From positions 1-64,000 of the forward strand of contig NZ_VYVA01000005.1 of the NCBI RefSeq assembly GCF_009193215.1: a stretch of DNA of 64,000 nt, given 5' to 3'. The position numbers were made by a program, and so were the translations under genes. Position 1 is the stretch's first letter; every line of letters begins with the position of its first letter. This DNA is from Flavicella marina (GTDB lineage: Bacteria > Bacteroidota > Bacteroidia > Flavobacteriales > Flavobacteriaceae). This document shows positions 18,246 to 28,303 of the stretch, piece after piece. Below the pieces are notes generated by a model. That model was not told where the DNA came from. It did no database searches and was given only the letters and a program-made list of their open reading frames with translations.

Positions 18246-19839
18246 CCTTTAATGAATTATGAGAGTATTTCAAATACCAGTTTGTAATAATATCATTATA
18301 TCGAATATTCTTATTTGAGTCGAAAAAGTTGTTCTTTTTCAAATATTCAACCATAGATTTTGTTATCTCCTCTAAATTTAACGGGTCTTCTTGTTTTTTA
18401 TTTCTTAAAATATAATTTAAAATACTTACTGGGAGAAGTTTTTTTATGAAGTTTTTTGCTTTTTGAATTTGAACTCTTGTTTTGTTAGGGTGTAGTTCTT
18501 TATCAAAAGAAATGTCGTATGGAATAAAATAGTATTTTTTAAGAATAGTATTATAAAGTAAGTTGTTTTTTTTCGCCTTGGGAGAGATATCCATAAAAAA
18601 TCTGAGTAATTCCTTGTCCCAAAGTGGAAATATATGTTTGTACCCAAAATAATTATAAACGTTAGAAGTATTAAATACTAATTTCGTATAACGGTCCTTG
18701 TTGTCAAAATCTTCAAAAACTGAAATAGGTTCAGTTGACTTAAAATTTTTAGAATACTCATCCAATTGCTCAGAGATTTTCTCAATAAGTAAACTTGAAT
18801 ATTTATAGTTTTTTTTGAATCTCGCCTTATAAATAGATTCTGCGACATTTTTAGAAGTGAGATCTGAAGGAATCACTATATTGTGTCGAGAGCCTCCAAG
18901 CGCATCCCCACAATGTCCTGGCACAAATATGGCATTGTTTTTTATTATATTTTTTTCTTTTAAGTATTTTACGGCAAAATATTCTTGTAGAAAAGGCATA
19001 TTACTATAACTGCCCGTGTAATGACAATAATTCAAAAATGTGGAAGAAGAAAGGTAGTCTTTAATCAACTCTGTATTGTATTCAATGAAAACCCATTTAA
19101 ACCCTAATTGTTTTGCAGTGTTTTTGGCATGTTTTACTTCAATATTGTTTTTTTTTCCATAGGTATAGCAGAGAACATCAGGGTGATTAAATTTCTTTAA
19201 CATACTAGTGATTAATCTAGAATCAAAACCACCGCTCAATGGAACAACAACTTGATTTTTTTCAAGAGACTTTGTCCATTTTTTAAAGACTTGATCAAAG
19301 GTAGTTCTCCCAAGTTCTATAGAAGAAGTAAGATCTTCTTTGTTGAATTTTTGAACAATTGTTCCAAAGTAAAAACTAGATTCTAAAACTTTGTTCCTTT
19401 CAAATATTAAAATTTCATTGGATTGCGTTTGGAAAATATTTTCAAAAAGAGTGTTTTTGCCAAGGGTATGTCCAGTATCTAAAAAACTTATTTCAGAGAT
19501 TTTACATATAGTTTGTTTTGATTCTTGTAATATAACAGAAATATCATCTGATATTAATAAGTTGTTACTTGAAGTTTTATAATATAAAGGAAAAGCCCGA
19601 CTCGTATCTGAGGCTATATATATATTGTTTTCTTTTTTTATAATAACAGTAAAGATACCTGAGATTTGATTTATTTTTTTTCTAAAATCTTTATCGTTTT
19701 GTATTCCTTTGAAATAATCAAGAAGTTTCTCATCGGTATATAATTTATTATTTTGGTCAAAAATAATTCCTTTCACTGAAATAAATTGATCATGATACCA
19801 TAAATATCCTCCATTTCGTACCAATTCAATTCTAGCCAT
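18226..19839 (-). CDS. asparagine synthase-like amidotransferase, N-terminal Cys missing
   Basis: A 537-residue protein with a degenerate class II glutaminase-like domain followed by an asparagine-synthetase ATP-PPase domain. The PP-loop SGGFDSRLI is intact. The protein starts [12 protein letters not shown] and lacks the catalytic Cys2 required to hydrolyse glutamine, so it probably uses ammonia or has another ATP-dependent amide- or adenylate-forming role. Such proteins are frequent in O-antigen/capsule clusters, where they may amidate sugar acids. It overlaps its neighbours by 8 and 20 bases. Confidence 0.82.
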   Translation of the reverse strand: MARIELVRNGGYLWYHDQFISVKGIIFDQNNKLYTDEKLLDYFKGIQNDKDFRKKINQISGIFTVIIKKENNIYIASDTSRAFPLYYKTSSNNLLISDDISVILQESKQTICKISEISFLDTGHTLGKNTLFENIFQTQSNEILIFERNKVLESSFYFGTIVQKFNKEDLTSSIELGRTTFDQVFKKWTKSLEKNQVVVPLSGGFDSRLITSMLKKFNHPDVLCYTYGKKNNIEVKHAKNTAKQLGFKWVFIEYNTELIKDYLSSSTFLNYCHYTGSYSNMPFLQEYFAVKYLKEKNIIKNNAIFVPGHCGDALGGSRHNIVIPSDLTSKNVAESIYKARFKKNYKYSSLLIEKISEQLDEYSKNFKSTEPISVFEDFDNKDRYTKLVFNTSNVYNYFGYKHIFPLWDKELLRFFMDISPKAKKNNLLYNTILKKYYFIPYDISFDKELHPNKTRVQIQKAKNFIKKLLPVSILNYILRNKKQEDPLNLEEITKSMVEYLKKNNFFDSNKNIRYNDIITNWYLKYSHNSLKDEHQIN

Positions 19840-21142
19840 ATTTATTATTTAGTTTTGATTTTGAAAAGTTAATGAAGTAAAATAGATAGATCAGAGAAAA
19901 TATTATTCCGATAAAGCTTATAGAAATTATTGTAATAGTCAGTGAATTATATATAATATAACTAAGGTATATTATTAAAATCCTAAACAAAAGTAAGAAT
20001 AAATCTAATTTCATTAATGATTTTTGTTTATTTAAAATAACTACGATTGAGCTAACTGGGTTATTCAAGAAGCTTATAAAGAACCATGGAATTAATATTC
20101 GACAATATAAACCTACATCTGTCCAATTATTACCAAAAATATACTTTAGAAGAAACGATACAAAGAATAACCCTGAAAAGATTGCCATACCAATAAAAAA
20201 AAGATTTTTGTATGTTTTCAAGAGTAAGCTTTTTATTGTCATATTTTCGTTATGTAACTTGCTTGCTTTGTTAAAAAATACTTGATTTACCGATGAAGTG
20301 ATAATACTTGTTGGTGCGGTGACTACTTTCTTCGTTAAGCCATAAATTCCTGCAGCATTTAGGCCATAGTATTTCGTAATCAATAAAATAGGTATTTCAC
20401 TTGAAATTGAATGAATTACAGAAATTATTGTATTGTAAATAGGGATGTTTTTATAAATTTTAAAAAGGTAAAACATCCTTTTTAGACTAATGTGTCTTTT
20501 GTTTTTAAGTAGTTTTTTATAACTTTTCCAAGTCAATATGAGTACATTTATAACGAGACCCAAAATATGCCCAGGTATTAATCCAATATGAGAGAGTTTA
20601 CTACTCAATCCGGTAATGAGTTGTATTACAGTCATCGAAGAGGCTTTCCCAACATTTCCAAGTGCTATAACATTAAATTTTTTTTTTCGATTATTCCAGT
20701 TTTCGAATGAACTAATTATTCCAGTGAAAAAAGTACTTATTGGGATGAGGTAAATAAAAAAACTAAAATGATTTAGATGTAAAGTTCTTACGATTAGATC
20801 TTTAAATAAAAACAAACATAAATACAGTGCAATTGTTGTGATAAAAGTTATTAATAAGCAAGTGGTAAATGTGTTTATTGCATCCTTATCTCGCCTAGGT
20901 ATAACAATAGAAAGTTCATAGTTTAAGGTTGTTAAAGTCTTTAAGATAAGGGTGGTGGAAACGTAAATAGAAAGCAAACCAAATGCTTCTTCATTAAATA
21001 ATCTTGTCAAGATTGGAATAGATAAATATACTATCAGTTGACTAATACCAGACCCTGTTATCAGTTGCAGAATGTATTTAACTCCTTCCCCTTGAATTTT
21101 ATTTTTAATAAGCTTTAGGTTTAACAATTTTAGAAGATTCAA
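19832..21142 (-). CDS. Wzx-like polysaccharide flippase
   Basis: A 436-residue polytopic membrane protein with about 12 predicted hydrophobic segments and Lys/Asn-rich loops, matching the oligosaccharide-flippase (Wzx/RfbX, MOP) superfamily. The N-terminal LITGSGISQLIVYLSIPILT and LFNEEAFGLLSIYVS patterns are typical. It should flip lipid-linked glycan repeat units across the inner membrane. First gene of the minus-strand glycan operon. Confidence 0.85.
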   Translation of the reverse strand: MNLLKLLNLKLIKNKIQGEGVKYILQLITGSGISQLIVYLSIPILTRLFNEEAFGLLSIYVSTTLILKTLTTLNYELSIVIPRRDKDAINTFTTCLLITFITTIALYLCLFLFKDLIVRTLHLNHFSFFIYLIPISTFFTGIISSFENWNNRKKKFNVIALGNVGKASSMTVIQLITGLSSKLSHIGLIPGHILGLVINVLILTWKSYKKLLKNKRHISLKRMFYLFKIYKNIPIYNTIISVIHSISSEIPILLITKYYGLNAAGIYGLTKKVVTAPTSIITSSVNQVFFNKASKLHNENMTIKSLLLKTYKNLFFIGMAIFSGLFFVSFLLKYIFGNNWTDVGLYCRILIPWFFISFLNNPVSSIVVILNKQKSLMKLDLFLLLFRILIIYLSYIIYNSLTITIISISFIGIIFSLIYLFYFINFSKSKLNNKYG

Positions 21143-21251
21143 AAATTACAGTAGAATCAAATATAATATAAAGATGCTAAGAATTTGGTCTAATTACTTA
21201 AAATGTTATATTGCTTAATTATTCAATAAATAATAATAAACTTGTGAACTT

Positions 21252-22049
21252 ATGAGAAATATTTTAACCGTGTTTTTGGTTTTATGTGCAACATTGACTT
21301 TCGCCCAAAAAGAATTAAATAATTATGCCTATGTTGTGGTTCCCGAGTTGTATTCATTTCAGAATAAACCCAATCAATATGATTTAAATGCGCTGACTAA
21401 GTTTTTATTAGAAAAAGAAGGGGTGGTTGTTTTTATGGATTCTGAAAAAATTCCACAGAAATATGTTCGTATTGATTGTGGAGGGTTAAAATTAAAAATG
21501 AACAAGCAATCATCAATGTTTAAAAGTAAAGTGAATTTCGAGCTTTTAGATTGTTATAATAATATTGTGTTTACAAGTGTAGTAGGTTCAAGTAGTTATA
21601 AAGAGTATAAAAAATCGTATCAAGAAGCGATACGTAATGCTTTTAAAAGTTTTTCTGACATGAATTATACATATATTCCAATGCCTGCTGCAGAAGTACC
21701 TGTTCCCGCAGCTGCAGCTTTGGTACCAACGGCGGCGAAAAATAGCACAGTATCTGATGAACCGTCTTCACTTGTTTATACGAATGACCAAAACTTAGTT
21801 GTAAAACTTAGTAAAGCAGGTGAAAATTATATAGGAAAAGTGGTTTCTACTGAGTCGATTGATTATTCCGCTGGTGATGTTATTTGTAAAATGTACCAAA
21901 CATCTTTGCCAAATGTTTTCAAAACGCAATGGAAAGATGGGAATGGGAGTTTTATCAATACCATCGCTTATTTTGATGAAGTACAAATGTTACATGTAGA
22001 TTTTTCTACACCAACGGGTATAACAACAATGAACTTTACGAAACAGTAA
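21252..22049 (+). CDS. exported flavobacterial protein of unknown function
   Basis: A 265-residue protein with a signal peptide (MRNILTVFLVLCATLTFAQ). The N-terminal domain (about 20-140) is mixed alpha/beta. A low-complexity Ala/Pro/Val linker (about 147-165) leads to a C-terminal domain (about 175-265). I do not recognise a family beyond a general resemblance to conserved Flavobacteriaceae secreted proteins. Its stop is directly adjacent to the stop of convergent rarA. Confidence 0.6.
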   Translation: MRNILTVFLVLCATLTFAQKELNNYAYVVVPELYSFQNKPNQYDLNALTKFLLEKEGVVVFMDSEKIPQKYVRIDCGGLKLKMNKQSSMFKSKVNFELLDCYNNIVFTSVVGSSSYKEYKKSYQEAIRNAFKSFSDMNYTYIPMPAAEVPVPAAAALVPTAAKNSTVSDEPSSLVYTNDQNLVVKLSKAGENYIGKVVSTESIDYSAGDVICKMYQTSLPNVFKTQWKDGNGSFINTIAYFDEVQMLHVDFSTPTGITTMNFTKQ

Positions 22050-23324
22050 TTAGTAATTGTACTTATCTTTCCAACGATTTTTTAAGGTGTTTCGAAAATC
22101 ATTTTCTCGCGCGTTGTTACTGGGTTCGTAAAATTTGGTGTTTTTAATCTCTTCAGGTAAAAATTCTTGAGAAATAAAATTACCTTCATAGTTGTGAGAA
22201 TACTTATAATCTTTCCCGTAATCTAAATCCTTCATTAATTTTGTAGGTGCATTTCTCAAGGAGAGCGGAACTGATAGGTCTCCGGTGTTTTTAACGAGTT
22301 GTATAGCTTCATTGATGGCAACATACGAGCTGTTGCTTTTAGGAGAGTTCGCCAAATAAATTGCACATTGACTTAATAGAATTCTGGATTCAGGGTAACC
22401 GATGGTTGTTACAGCCTGAAAAGTTGAATTTGCCATAATAAGTGCTGTAGGATTGGCATTACCGATGTCTTCTGATGCTGAAATCAACAAACGTCTAGCG
22501 ATAAATTTTACGTCTTCACCACCTTCAATCATCCTAGCAAGCCAATATACAGCAGCATTTGGATCACTACCTCGAATCGATTTGATAAACGCAGAAATGA
22601 TGTCATAATGTTGTTCACCAGTTTTGTCGTACCTCACCGTGTTTTTCTGAACTTTACTTAGTACCAATTCGTTGGTTACCGTAACTGGAGCTTCTTCAGA
22701 AGCCACAACCAATTCAAATACATTCAATAGTTTTCTTGCATCACCACTAGACACCCTTATCAACGCATCGATTTCTTTCAAGGTCACATTTTTCGATGTA
22801 ATCGTAGCATCAATTTCCATAGCTCTGTGTAAGAGCGCAACCAAATCTGTCTTGTCGAAAGAATTCAAAATATAAACTTGACACCTAGATAATAGGGCCG
22901 GTATCACTTCAAAACTTGGGTTTTCAGTAGTTGCCCCAATGAGTGTCACCCATCCTTTTTCTACTGCAGCTAAAAGTGAATCTTGTTGAGATTTACTAAA
23001 ACGATGAATTTCATCGATAAATAAAATTGGATTTTTAGAGGTAAACAAGCCTCCACTTTGTCTTGCTTTGTCAATGACTTCTCTCACATCTTTGACACCA
23101 GAATTAATTGCGCTTAAAGTATAAAATGGACGTTCAGATTCTTGCGCAATGATGTTCGCTAGAGTGGTTTTTCCAATACCTGGTGGACCCCATAAAATTA
23201 ATGATGGAATGATTCCTTTTTTGATGTGTTGGGTGAGAATTCCTGTGGGACCTACCAAGTGTTGCTGACTAATATAATCATCTAATTTCTTAGGTCTAAT
23301 ACGTTCTGCTAATGGCTCATTCAT
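22050..23324 (-). CDS. rarA: RarA/MgsA replication-associated AAA+ ATPase
   Basis: A 424-residue clamp-loader-like AAA+ protein that acts at stalled replication forks. Walker A GPPGIGKTT, Walker B LFIDEIHRF and the C-terminal MgsA tetramerisation region (SIRGSDPNAAVYWLARMIEGGED) are clear. The start at MNEPLAERIRP (23324) is preferred over 23339. Confidence 0.94.
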   Translation of the reverse strand: MNEPLAERIRPKKLDDYISQQHLVGPTGILTQHIKKGIIPSLILWGPPGIGKTTLANIIAQESERPFYTLSAINSGVKDVREVIDKARQSGGLFTSKNPILFIDEIHRFSKSQQDSLLAAVEKGWVTLIGATTENPSFEVIPALLSRCQVYILNSFDKTDLVALLHRAMEIDATITSKNVTLKEIDALIRVSSGDARKLLNVFELVVASEEAPVTVTNELVLSKVQKNTVRYDKTGEQHYDIISAFIKSIRGSDPNAAVYWLARMIEGGEDVKFIARRLLISASEDIGNANPTALIMANSTFQAVTTIGYPESRILLSQCAIYLANSPKSNSSYVAINEAIQLVKNTGDLSVPLSLRNAPTKLMKDLDYGKDYKYSHNYEGNFISQEFLPEEIKNTKFYEPSNNARENDFRNTLKNRWKDKYNY

Positions 23325-23407
23325 AGCGTAAAAATACAATTTTCATCGTGAATGTTTTCACATAATATTTTTTAAATTAGCTAAAACTATATTCAATTTC
23401 ACAGTTC

Positions 23408-24088
23408 ATGAAAGAAGAAAATTTGTTCAGCTATTCAAAAAATATGATTAGGATTCCATTTCTTGTGGTTGGTGTCATGTGGTTGGTTTATTGGGTAGAA
23501 ATAAAGTTTTCTTTGAATTTTACCAATTGGGGAATTTATCCGAGAAAAGTAAGTGGTTTAATTGGTGTGTTTTGTGGACCATTTATTCATTCAGGAACGA
23601 AACATTTATTCAATAACTCAGTACCATTAATCGTGTTTATAGCGATGCTCTATTATTTTTACAAAGAAATAGCCACGAAAACTTTGTTAATAGGTAGTTT
23701 GTTGACAGGAGTGTTTACTTGGATTATTGGCGGAAAAGGCTATCATATAGGGATGAGTGGCGTAGTGTACCTATTATTTAGTTTTGTTTTTTTTAGCGGT
23801 GTATTTCGAAAGCATTTTCGATTGATAGCTGTGTCCTTGATTGTTATCTTTTTATATGGAAGTATGTTTTGGTATGTATTTCCCATAGAAAAAGGTATTT
23901 CATGGGAAGGACACCTTTCTGGTTTGTTGATAGGCTTTGTTTTTGCTTTAGTTTATAGGAAAATAGGAGTTCAAAAAAAGGACTACGTGTTTGAGCAAAC
24001 CGAATTCGATTTGATGTTTGATGAAAATGGTAATTTCAGTCCACCTCAAATAGCTCCGGATACAGAAGAAAATTCTATTCAGGATTGA
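23408..24088 (+). CDS. rhomboid-family intramembrane serine protease
   Basis: A 226-residue protein with about six membrane segments. The catalytic Ser is in GMSG (S117) and the catalytic His in GHLSG (H169); HLFNN at 66-70 fits the oxyanion-stabilising region. It cleaves membrane proteins within the lipid bilayer. An acidic C-terminal tail (about 196-226) extends into the cytoplasm. It converges base-to-base with the lipoprotein gene at 24089. Confidence 0.9.
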   Translation: MKEENLFSYSKNMIRIPFLVVGVMWLVYWVEIKFSLNFTNWGIYPRKVSGLIGVFCGPFIHSGTKHLFNNSVPLIVFIAMLYYFYKEIATKTLLIGSLLTGVFTWIIGGKGYHIGMSGVVYLLFSFVFFSGVFRKHFRLIAVSLIVIFLYGSMFWYVFPIEKGISWEGHLSGLLIGFVFALVYRKIGVQKKDYVFEQTEFDLMFDENGNFSPPQIAPDTEENSIQD

Positions 24089-24496
24089 TTAGTTTACTTT
24101 TTTTAAGTATCCTTTAAAAGTTTCAGTTTTTGTTTCCCCTTTCAAAACAGATACATAAGGCATTACATCTCCTTCAGGTATTCCGAATTCAACTAATATA
24201 CCACCACGCGTATTTACATTGATTTGAAATGGAGTCAAATCCATTTTAGCCTTGTCAAAAAATAATTTATACGAACAATCATTCAGCCAATGAACTTTTG
24301 CATACAACGTATCTCCTTTGGGCGAAATTTGTAATTGACTGTCATCGGTTTTGTAAATTGTTGAGGTGTTTACAAACGAGGTGTCCGTAGCTACTAGATA
24401 CGTACCTGTTTTAAAATCAGTACAATTGTTTTTTTTATCACAAGAATAGAACAACACGCCACATAAAAGAGCGAGGGTAAAAAGAGTTTTTTTCAT
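24089..24496 (-). CDS. small lipoprotein of unknown function
   Basis: A 135-residue lipoprotein. The signal peptide ends at a lipobox (LLCGVLFYSC, lipidated Cys at about 19), followed by DKKN. The mature part is a small beta-rich domain with two further Cys residues. No family is recognised. It could be in a minus-strand unit ahead of mutS2, but an 88-base gap separates them. Confidence 0.7.
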   Translation of the reverse strand: MKKTLFTLALLCGVLFYSCDKKNNCTDFKTGTYLVATDTSFVNTSTIYKTDDSQLQISPKGDTLYAKVHWLNDCSYKLFFDKAKMDLTPFQINVNTRGGILVEFGIPEGDVMPYVSVLKGETKTETFKGYLKKVN

Positions 24497-24584
24497 TTTG
24501 GGGTAGATTAATTTAGGTTAAAGATACATAAAACTTTAGGAAGATAGGTGAGCTATACACAATCATTACCAAAAGTGTATCTGC

Positions 24585-26798
24585 TTATTTTTTTGCAGCA
24601 ACAACTAGTTCTATTTTTTCTAAGGTTGCTTGTGTTGTAAACATTCCATAATCGATGGTAACTTTGTTTTTTTCTATTTTATCGATAATACCACAAGCCT
24701 TGCCGTCTATCAAACGAACTTTGTCGTTCACTTTAAATTTGTATGCTGCTTTTTCTTTAGCAATTCTTTTCGCTTCTTGCACTTTTTCTTTTCGTACTTC
24801 TTTTACTTTTACTAAAATTTCTTTTTCAACCTTTTCAAGTAGTACTTCTTTTTTCTTTTCCTCCTGTTTTTTTGCTTTTTTGATGGCTTTAGAGTTTTTA
24901 CTCTTTTTGATAGGTGGGTTCAGTTCTAAGTATTTCGTTTTTTCGATCAATACCCATTTATTGAATTCAGCCAACAATTCTTTTTTGTTATTTGTCTGGA
25001 AATATTTATTCAAAAGCTCGTTAGATTTTCTTCCAAACGAAAGCATCTTTTGGTTTTTATCGTACAATTCTTGAAAACTACTTAGCTTTTCTTTTATTTT
25101 TAATTCTTTATCAGATAAATTTTGTGTTTGTTCTTTTGCTTTTAATTGCTCGTTTTCTAAGACTTTTGAATTTCGTTGCAATTGATTTCTTTCTTTCTGA
25201 AGTTTAGAAATTGTTTTATCCAGTCTGATTTTCTCTCCTTCAACCTTTTTCTTCGCTCGGTTGATCAAGCTGAATGGAATTCCGTTTTTCTGCGCTACTT
25301 CAAAAGTAAAAGAACTACCTGCCTGTCCGATATGTAACTTAAAAAGAGGTTCAAGAGTTTTTTCATCAAATTGCATGTTAGCGTTGCTAACGTTATCCAG
25401 CTCGTTTGCCAAAACTTTTAGGTTAGAGTAGTGGGTTGTAATTACTCCAAATGCTTTTTTCTCATAGAATTCTTCCAAGAATATTTCAGCCAGAGCACCA
25501 CCTAGATCAGGGTCACTACCGGTTCCGAATTCATCAATCAAGAACAAAGTATGTGCATTGCAACGTTTTAAAAATCCACGCATGTTTTTCAAACGATAGC
25601 TGTAAGTACTCAATTGATTTTCGATAGATTGATTGTCTCCAATATCCGACAAAATAGTGTCGAAAAAATACGTTTCACTATGCTCGTCTACAGGTATCAA
25701 CATTCCGCTTTGCAACATTACTTGCAATAAACCAATGGTTTTTAAAGTGATACTTTTTCCACCTGCATTCGGACCAGAAATTACAATAATTTGCTGCTCG
25801 TTACTTAACTCCAATGTTTGTGGAACTATGGGAAGATTTGCTGCTTTATTTTTTTCTAGTAAAATTGGATGATATGCCTCTTCGAAATAAATTCGTTTTG
25901 TGTTAGAAAACTTAGGTAATAAAGCATTGTTTTGATACGCATGCTTTGCTTTGGCACCAATACAATCTAACTTACTTAGATAGTCTTGGTAACTAATAAA
26001 AAGAGGGAAAAACGGACGAATTGTTTCTGTCAATTCTTTTAGCAGTCGATTGATTTCTTGTTTTTCGTCTTGGTGTAAATTTTGTAATTCTCGATGCAAT
26101 TCTAACGTAGCTTGAGGAGCAATAAAGACAATGCTTCCTGTTTTAGAACTTCCTAAAAGACTTCCTTTTACTTTTCTTCGATGCATGTTCTGTACAGCCA
26201 AAACACGTTGATTGTCGATTACAGATTCTCGAATTTCATCTAAATATCCCGCATTGTCGTAACGACTCATTTCTCTTGTAAAAGAACTTCCAATTTTTGC
26301 CCGAACAATGTTGATGTCTTTGCGGATTTCCTTTAGAAACGAAGATGCTTTATCATGAACTTCACCATAGGTAGTGATGATCTTTTGAATTTCTATAATG
26401 GCTGTTTTGGTATACTCTATCTCAGATGCTTTTGTATGCAGCGTCGGGAAATAATCTGCGAATTTTTTAAAAAATAATAACAACTCGTTCACCGTTTCTG
26501 AAGTAGTTGCTATTTTTAAAAAGGAGGTAGCCTCTAAACGACTATTTTCAATTTTTAATAAGTGAATTTCTTTGCTTAAATCTTCAAAATAGTGATTTGG
26601 AATTCGGTTTTCACTGATGATAGAAGCGTTGTATTCTTTTACTTGTGCTAATTCAATGAACAAATCAGGCCTGTTTGAAATGGGTTTTATTTGTTGAACC
26701 AATTGTTTTCCTAGGTCAGAAATACAATGTTCTTCAACACTTTTTAATACAGTGCCAAATTCTAAATCGTCTAATGTTTTTTGTGAGATAAACCCCAT
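24585..26798 (-). CDS. mutS2: MutS2-like ATPase lacking the Smr nuclease domain
   Basis: A 737-residue MutS-family protein. The clamp/lever helical core is followed by the ATPase with Walker A GPNAGGKS and Walker B LIDEFGTGSDP. A long charged coiled coil (about 520-680) and a short KOW-like beta domain (VNDKVRLIDGKACGIIDKIE) follow. Unlike Bacillus MutS2 there is no C-terminal Smr endonuclease domain. MutS2 proteins suppress recombination or rescue collided ribosomes. The start at MGFISQKTLDDLEFGTVL (26798) is preferred; the longer reading to 26900 would run into ung's start. Confidence 0.92.
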   Translation of the reverse strand: MGFISQKTLDDLEFGTVLKSVEEHCISDLGKQLVQQIKPISNRPDLFIELAQVKEYNASIISENRIPNHYFEDLSKEIHLLKIENSRLEATSFLKIATTSETVNELLLFFKKFADYFPTLHTKASEIEYTKTAIIEIQKIITTYGEVHDKASSFLKEIRKDINIVRAKIGSSFTREMSRYDNAGYLDEIRESVIDNQRVLAVQNMHRRKVKGSLLGSSKTGSIVFIAPQATLELHRELQNLHQDEKQEINRLLKELTETIRPFFPLFISYQDYLSKLDCIGAKAKHAYQNNALLPKFSNTKRIYFEEAYHPILLEKNKAANLPIVPQTLELSNEQQIIVISGPNAGGKSITLKTIGLLQVMLQSGMLIPVDEHSETYFFDTILSDIGDNQSIENQLSTYSYRLKNMRGFLKRCNAHTLFLIDEFGTGSDPDLGGALAEIFLEEFYEKKAFGVITTHYSNLKVLANELDNVSNANMQFDEKTLEPLFKLHIGQAGSSFTFEVAQKNGIPFSLINRAKKKVEGEKIRLDKTISKLQKERNQLQRNSKVLENEQLKAKEQTQNLSDKELKIKEKLSSFQELYDKNQKMLSFGRKSNELLNKYFQTNNKKELLAEFNKWVLIEKTKYLELNPPIKKSKNSKAIKKAKKQEEKKKEVLLEKVEKEILVKVKEVRKEKVQEAKRIAKEKAAYKFKVNDKVRLIDGKACGIIDKIEKNKVTIDYGMFTTQATLEKIELVVAAKK

Positions 26799-26889
26799 GG
26801 ATTTGTTTATTTTTACAACGCGTATATTACAAAAACCGTAATAATTTAAGTTCTCGCAAAAATAAACATAAAATTGATTAGTTAGGCAG

Positions 26890-27555
26890 ATGGATATCAA
26901 ATTACATGAAAGTTGGGAAAGTCGATTGTCAGATGAATTTGAGAAGGATTATTTTCAAAAACTCATTGCTTTCGTGAAAACCGAGTATGCATCCAATACT
27001 TGTTATCCGTTAGAAAGAGATGTTTTCGCTGCATTTGAACATTGTGCTTTTGAAAATGTGAAAGTTGTGATTATTGGGCAAGATCCTTACCATGGTGAAG
27101 GGCAAGCGAATGGATTGTGCTTTTCTGTTGCTGATGGTATTGGGCATCCACCATCATTGACGAATATTTTTAAAGAAATAAAACAAGATCTAGGTAAAGA
27201 AATTCCGGTTTCCGGAAATTTAGAACGTTGGGCTAAACAGGGAGTGTTGCTGTTAAATGCCACTTTAACTGTTAGAGCACATGAAGCAGGTTCGCATCAA
27301 AAGCAAGGATGGGAAAAGTTTACGAACGCTGTGATCAAGAAGATTTCAGAAGAAAAAGAAAACGTTGTTTTTTTACTATGGGGAGGTTATGCTAAGAAAA
27401 AAGGAGCGAAGATTGATGTAAACAAGCATTGTGTTTTGTCTAGTGGTCATCCTTCTCCTCTAAGTGCCAATAGAGGATATTGGTTCGGAAACAAACATTT
27501 TAGTAAAACGAATGCTTTTTTAAATTCGAATAAAATGACCACCATAGACTGGTAA
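26890..27555 (+). CDS. ung: uracil-DNA glycosylase
   Basis: A 221-residue family 1 UDG that removes uracil from DNA. The water-activating motif GQDPYHGEGQANGLCFSV and the DNA-intercalating loop HPSPLS are intact. It is transcribed divergently from mutS2. Confidence 0.97.
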   Translation: MDIKLHESWESRLSDEFEKDYFQKLIAFVKTEYASNTCYPLERDVFAAFEHCAFENVKVVIIGQDPYHGEGQANGLCFSVADGIGHPPSLTNIFKEIKQDLGKEIPVSGNLERWAKQGVLLLNATLTVRAHEAGSHQKQGWEKFTNAVIKKISEEKENVVFLLWGGYAKKKGAKIDVNKHCVLSSGHPSPLSANRGYWFGNKHFSKTNAFLNSNKMTTIDW

Positions 27556-27574
27556 CCTATTAAATATGGTGACT

Positions 27575-28291
27575 TTATGGATTGGTAGACCATAACGCTG
27601 CACTTTTTAACATGGCTCTGCGCGGTAATTTTAATCCAGCGACGATGAGTTCTGCAAAATCTTCAGGTTGTAAAACTGTATCTTCTGAGTTTTTCTGAGC
27701 AATACCTAAATCAACGGTCATATCAGATTCGATAGTGCTTGGAGTTAAAGTAACTACCCTAATGTTGTTTTTTCTTACTTCTTTCATCAAAGATTCAGAC
27801 ATTCCGATTACGGCAAATTTAGATGCTGAATATGCCGATATATTGGCATTGCCGTTTAATCCGGCAGTAGAAGAAATATTGATAATATCTCCTTCGTTTT
27901 TTTCTATCAAATGTGGTAGAACTTCTTTTGTTACATAATACATTCCTAGAACATTTGTTTGAATCATACTCGTCCATTGCGCAACATCCATTTCTAAAAA
28001 TGATCCTATGGCTGCAATTCCTGCGTTGTTCACAAGGATATCTATGGTTCCCATTTTTTTTATAAGTGAGTCAATCCCATGTTTTGTATCATCATAATTC
28101 GCTACATCGAAAACGCTGTAATAAGCATTTCCACCTTCAGCTTTTATCAAGGCAACTGTCTCTTTTAAAGTTGCTTCATTTCTACCTGTAATGGCTACAT
28201 CTATACCTTCTTTAGCAAAGGCCAATGCTGTTGCTTTTCCAAGTCCTCGACTACCACCTGTAACAATGGCTTTTTTATTTTTTAAATTCAT
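27575..28291 (-). CDS. short-chain dehydrogenase/reductase (FabG-like)
   Basis: A 238-residue classical SDR: cofactor loop TGGSRGLGKA, NNAGIA, then the catalytic Ser (NISST), Tyr and Lys in YSASK. The GRNEA loop favours NADP(H). It is annotated elsewhere as 3-ketoacyl-ACP reductase, but the real substrate is unknown. It is the last gene of a tight minus-strand trio with the beta-propeller/Dabb protein (12-base gap) and the GlcG-like protein. Confidence 0.88.
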   Translation of the reverse strand: MNLKNKKAIVTGGSRGLGKATALAFAKEGIDVAITGRNEATLKETVALIKAEGGNAYYSVFDVANYDDTKHGIDSLIKKMGTIDILVNNAGIAAIGSFLEMDVAQWTSMIQTNVLGMYYVTKEVLPHLIEKNEGDIINISSTAGLNGNANISAYSASKFAVIGMSESLMKEVRKNNIRVVTLTPSTIESDMTVDLGIAQKNSEDTVLQPEDFAELIVAGLKLPRRAMLKSAALWSTNP

Positions 28292-28303
28292 GATTTCTAG
28301 ATT

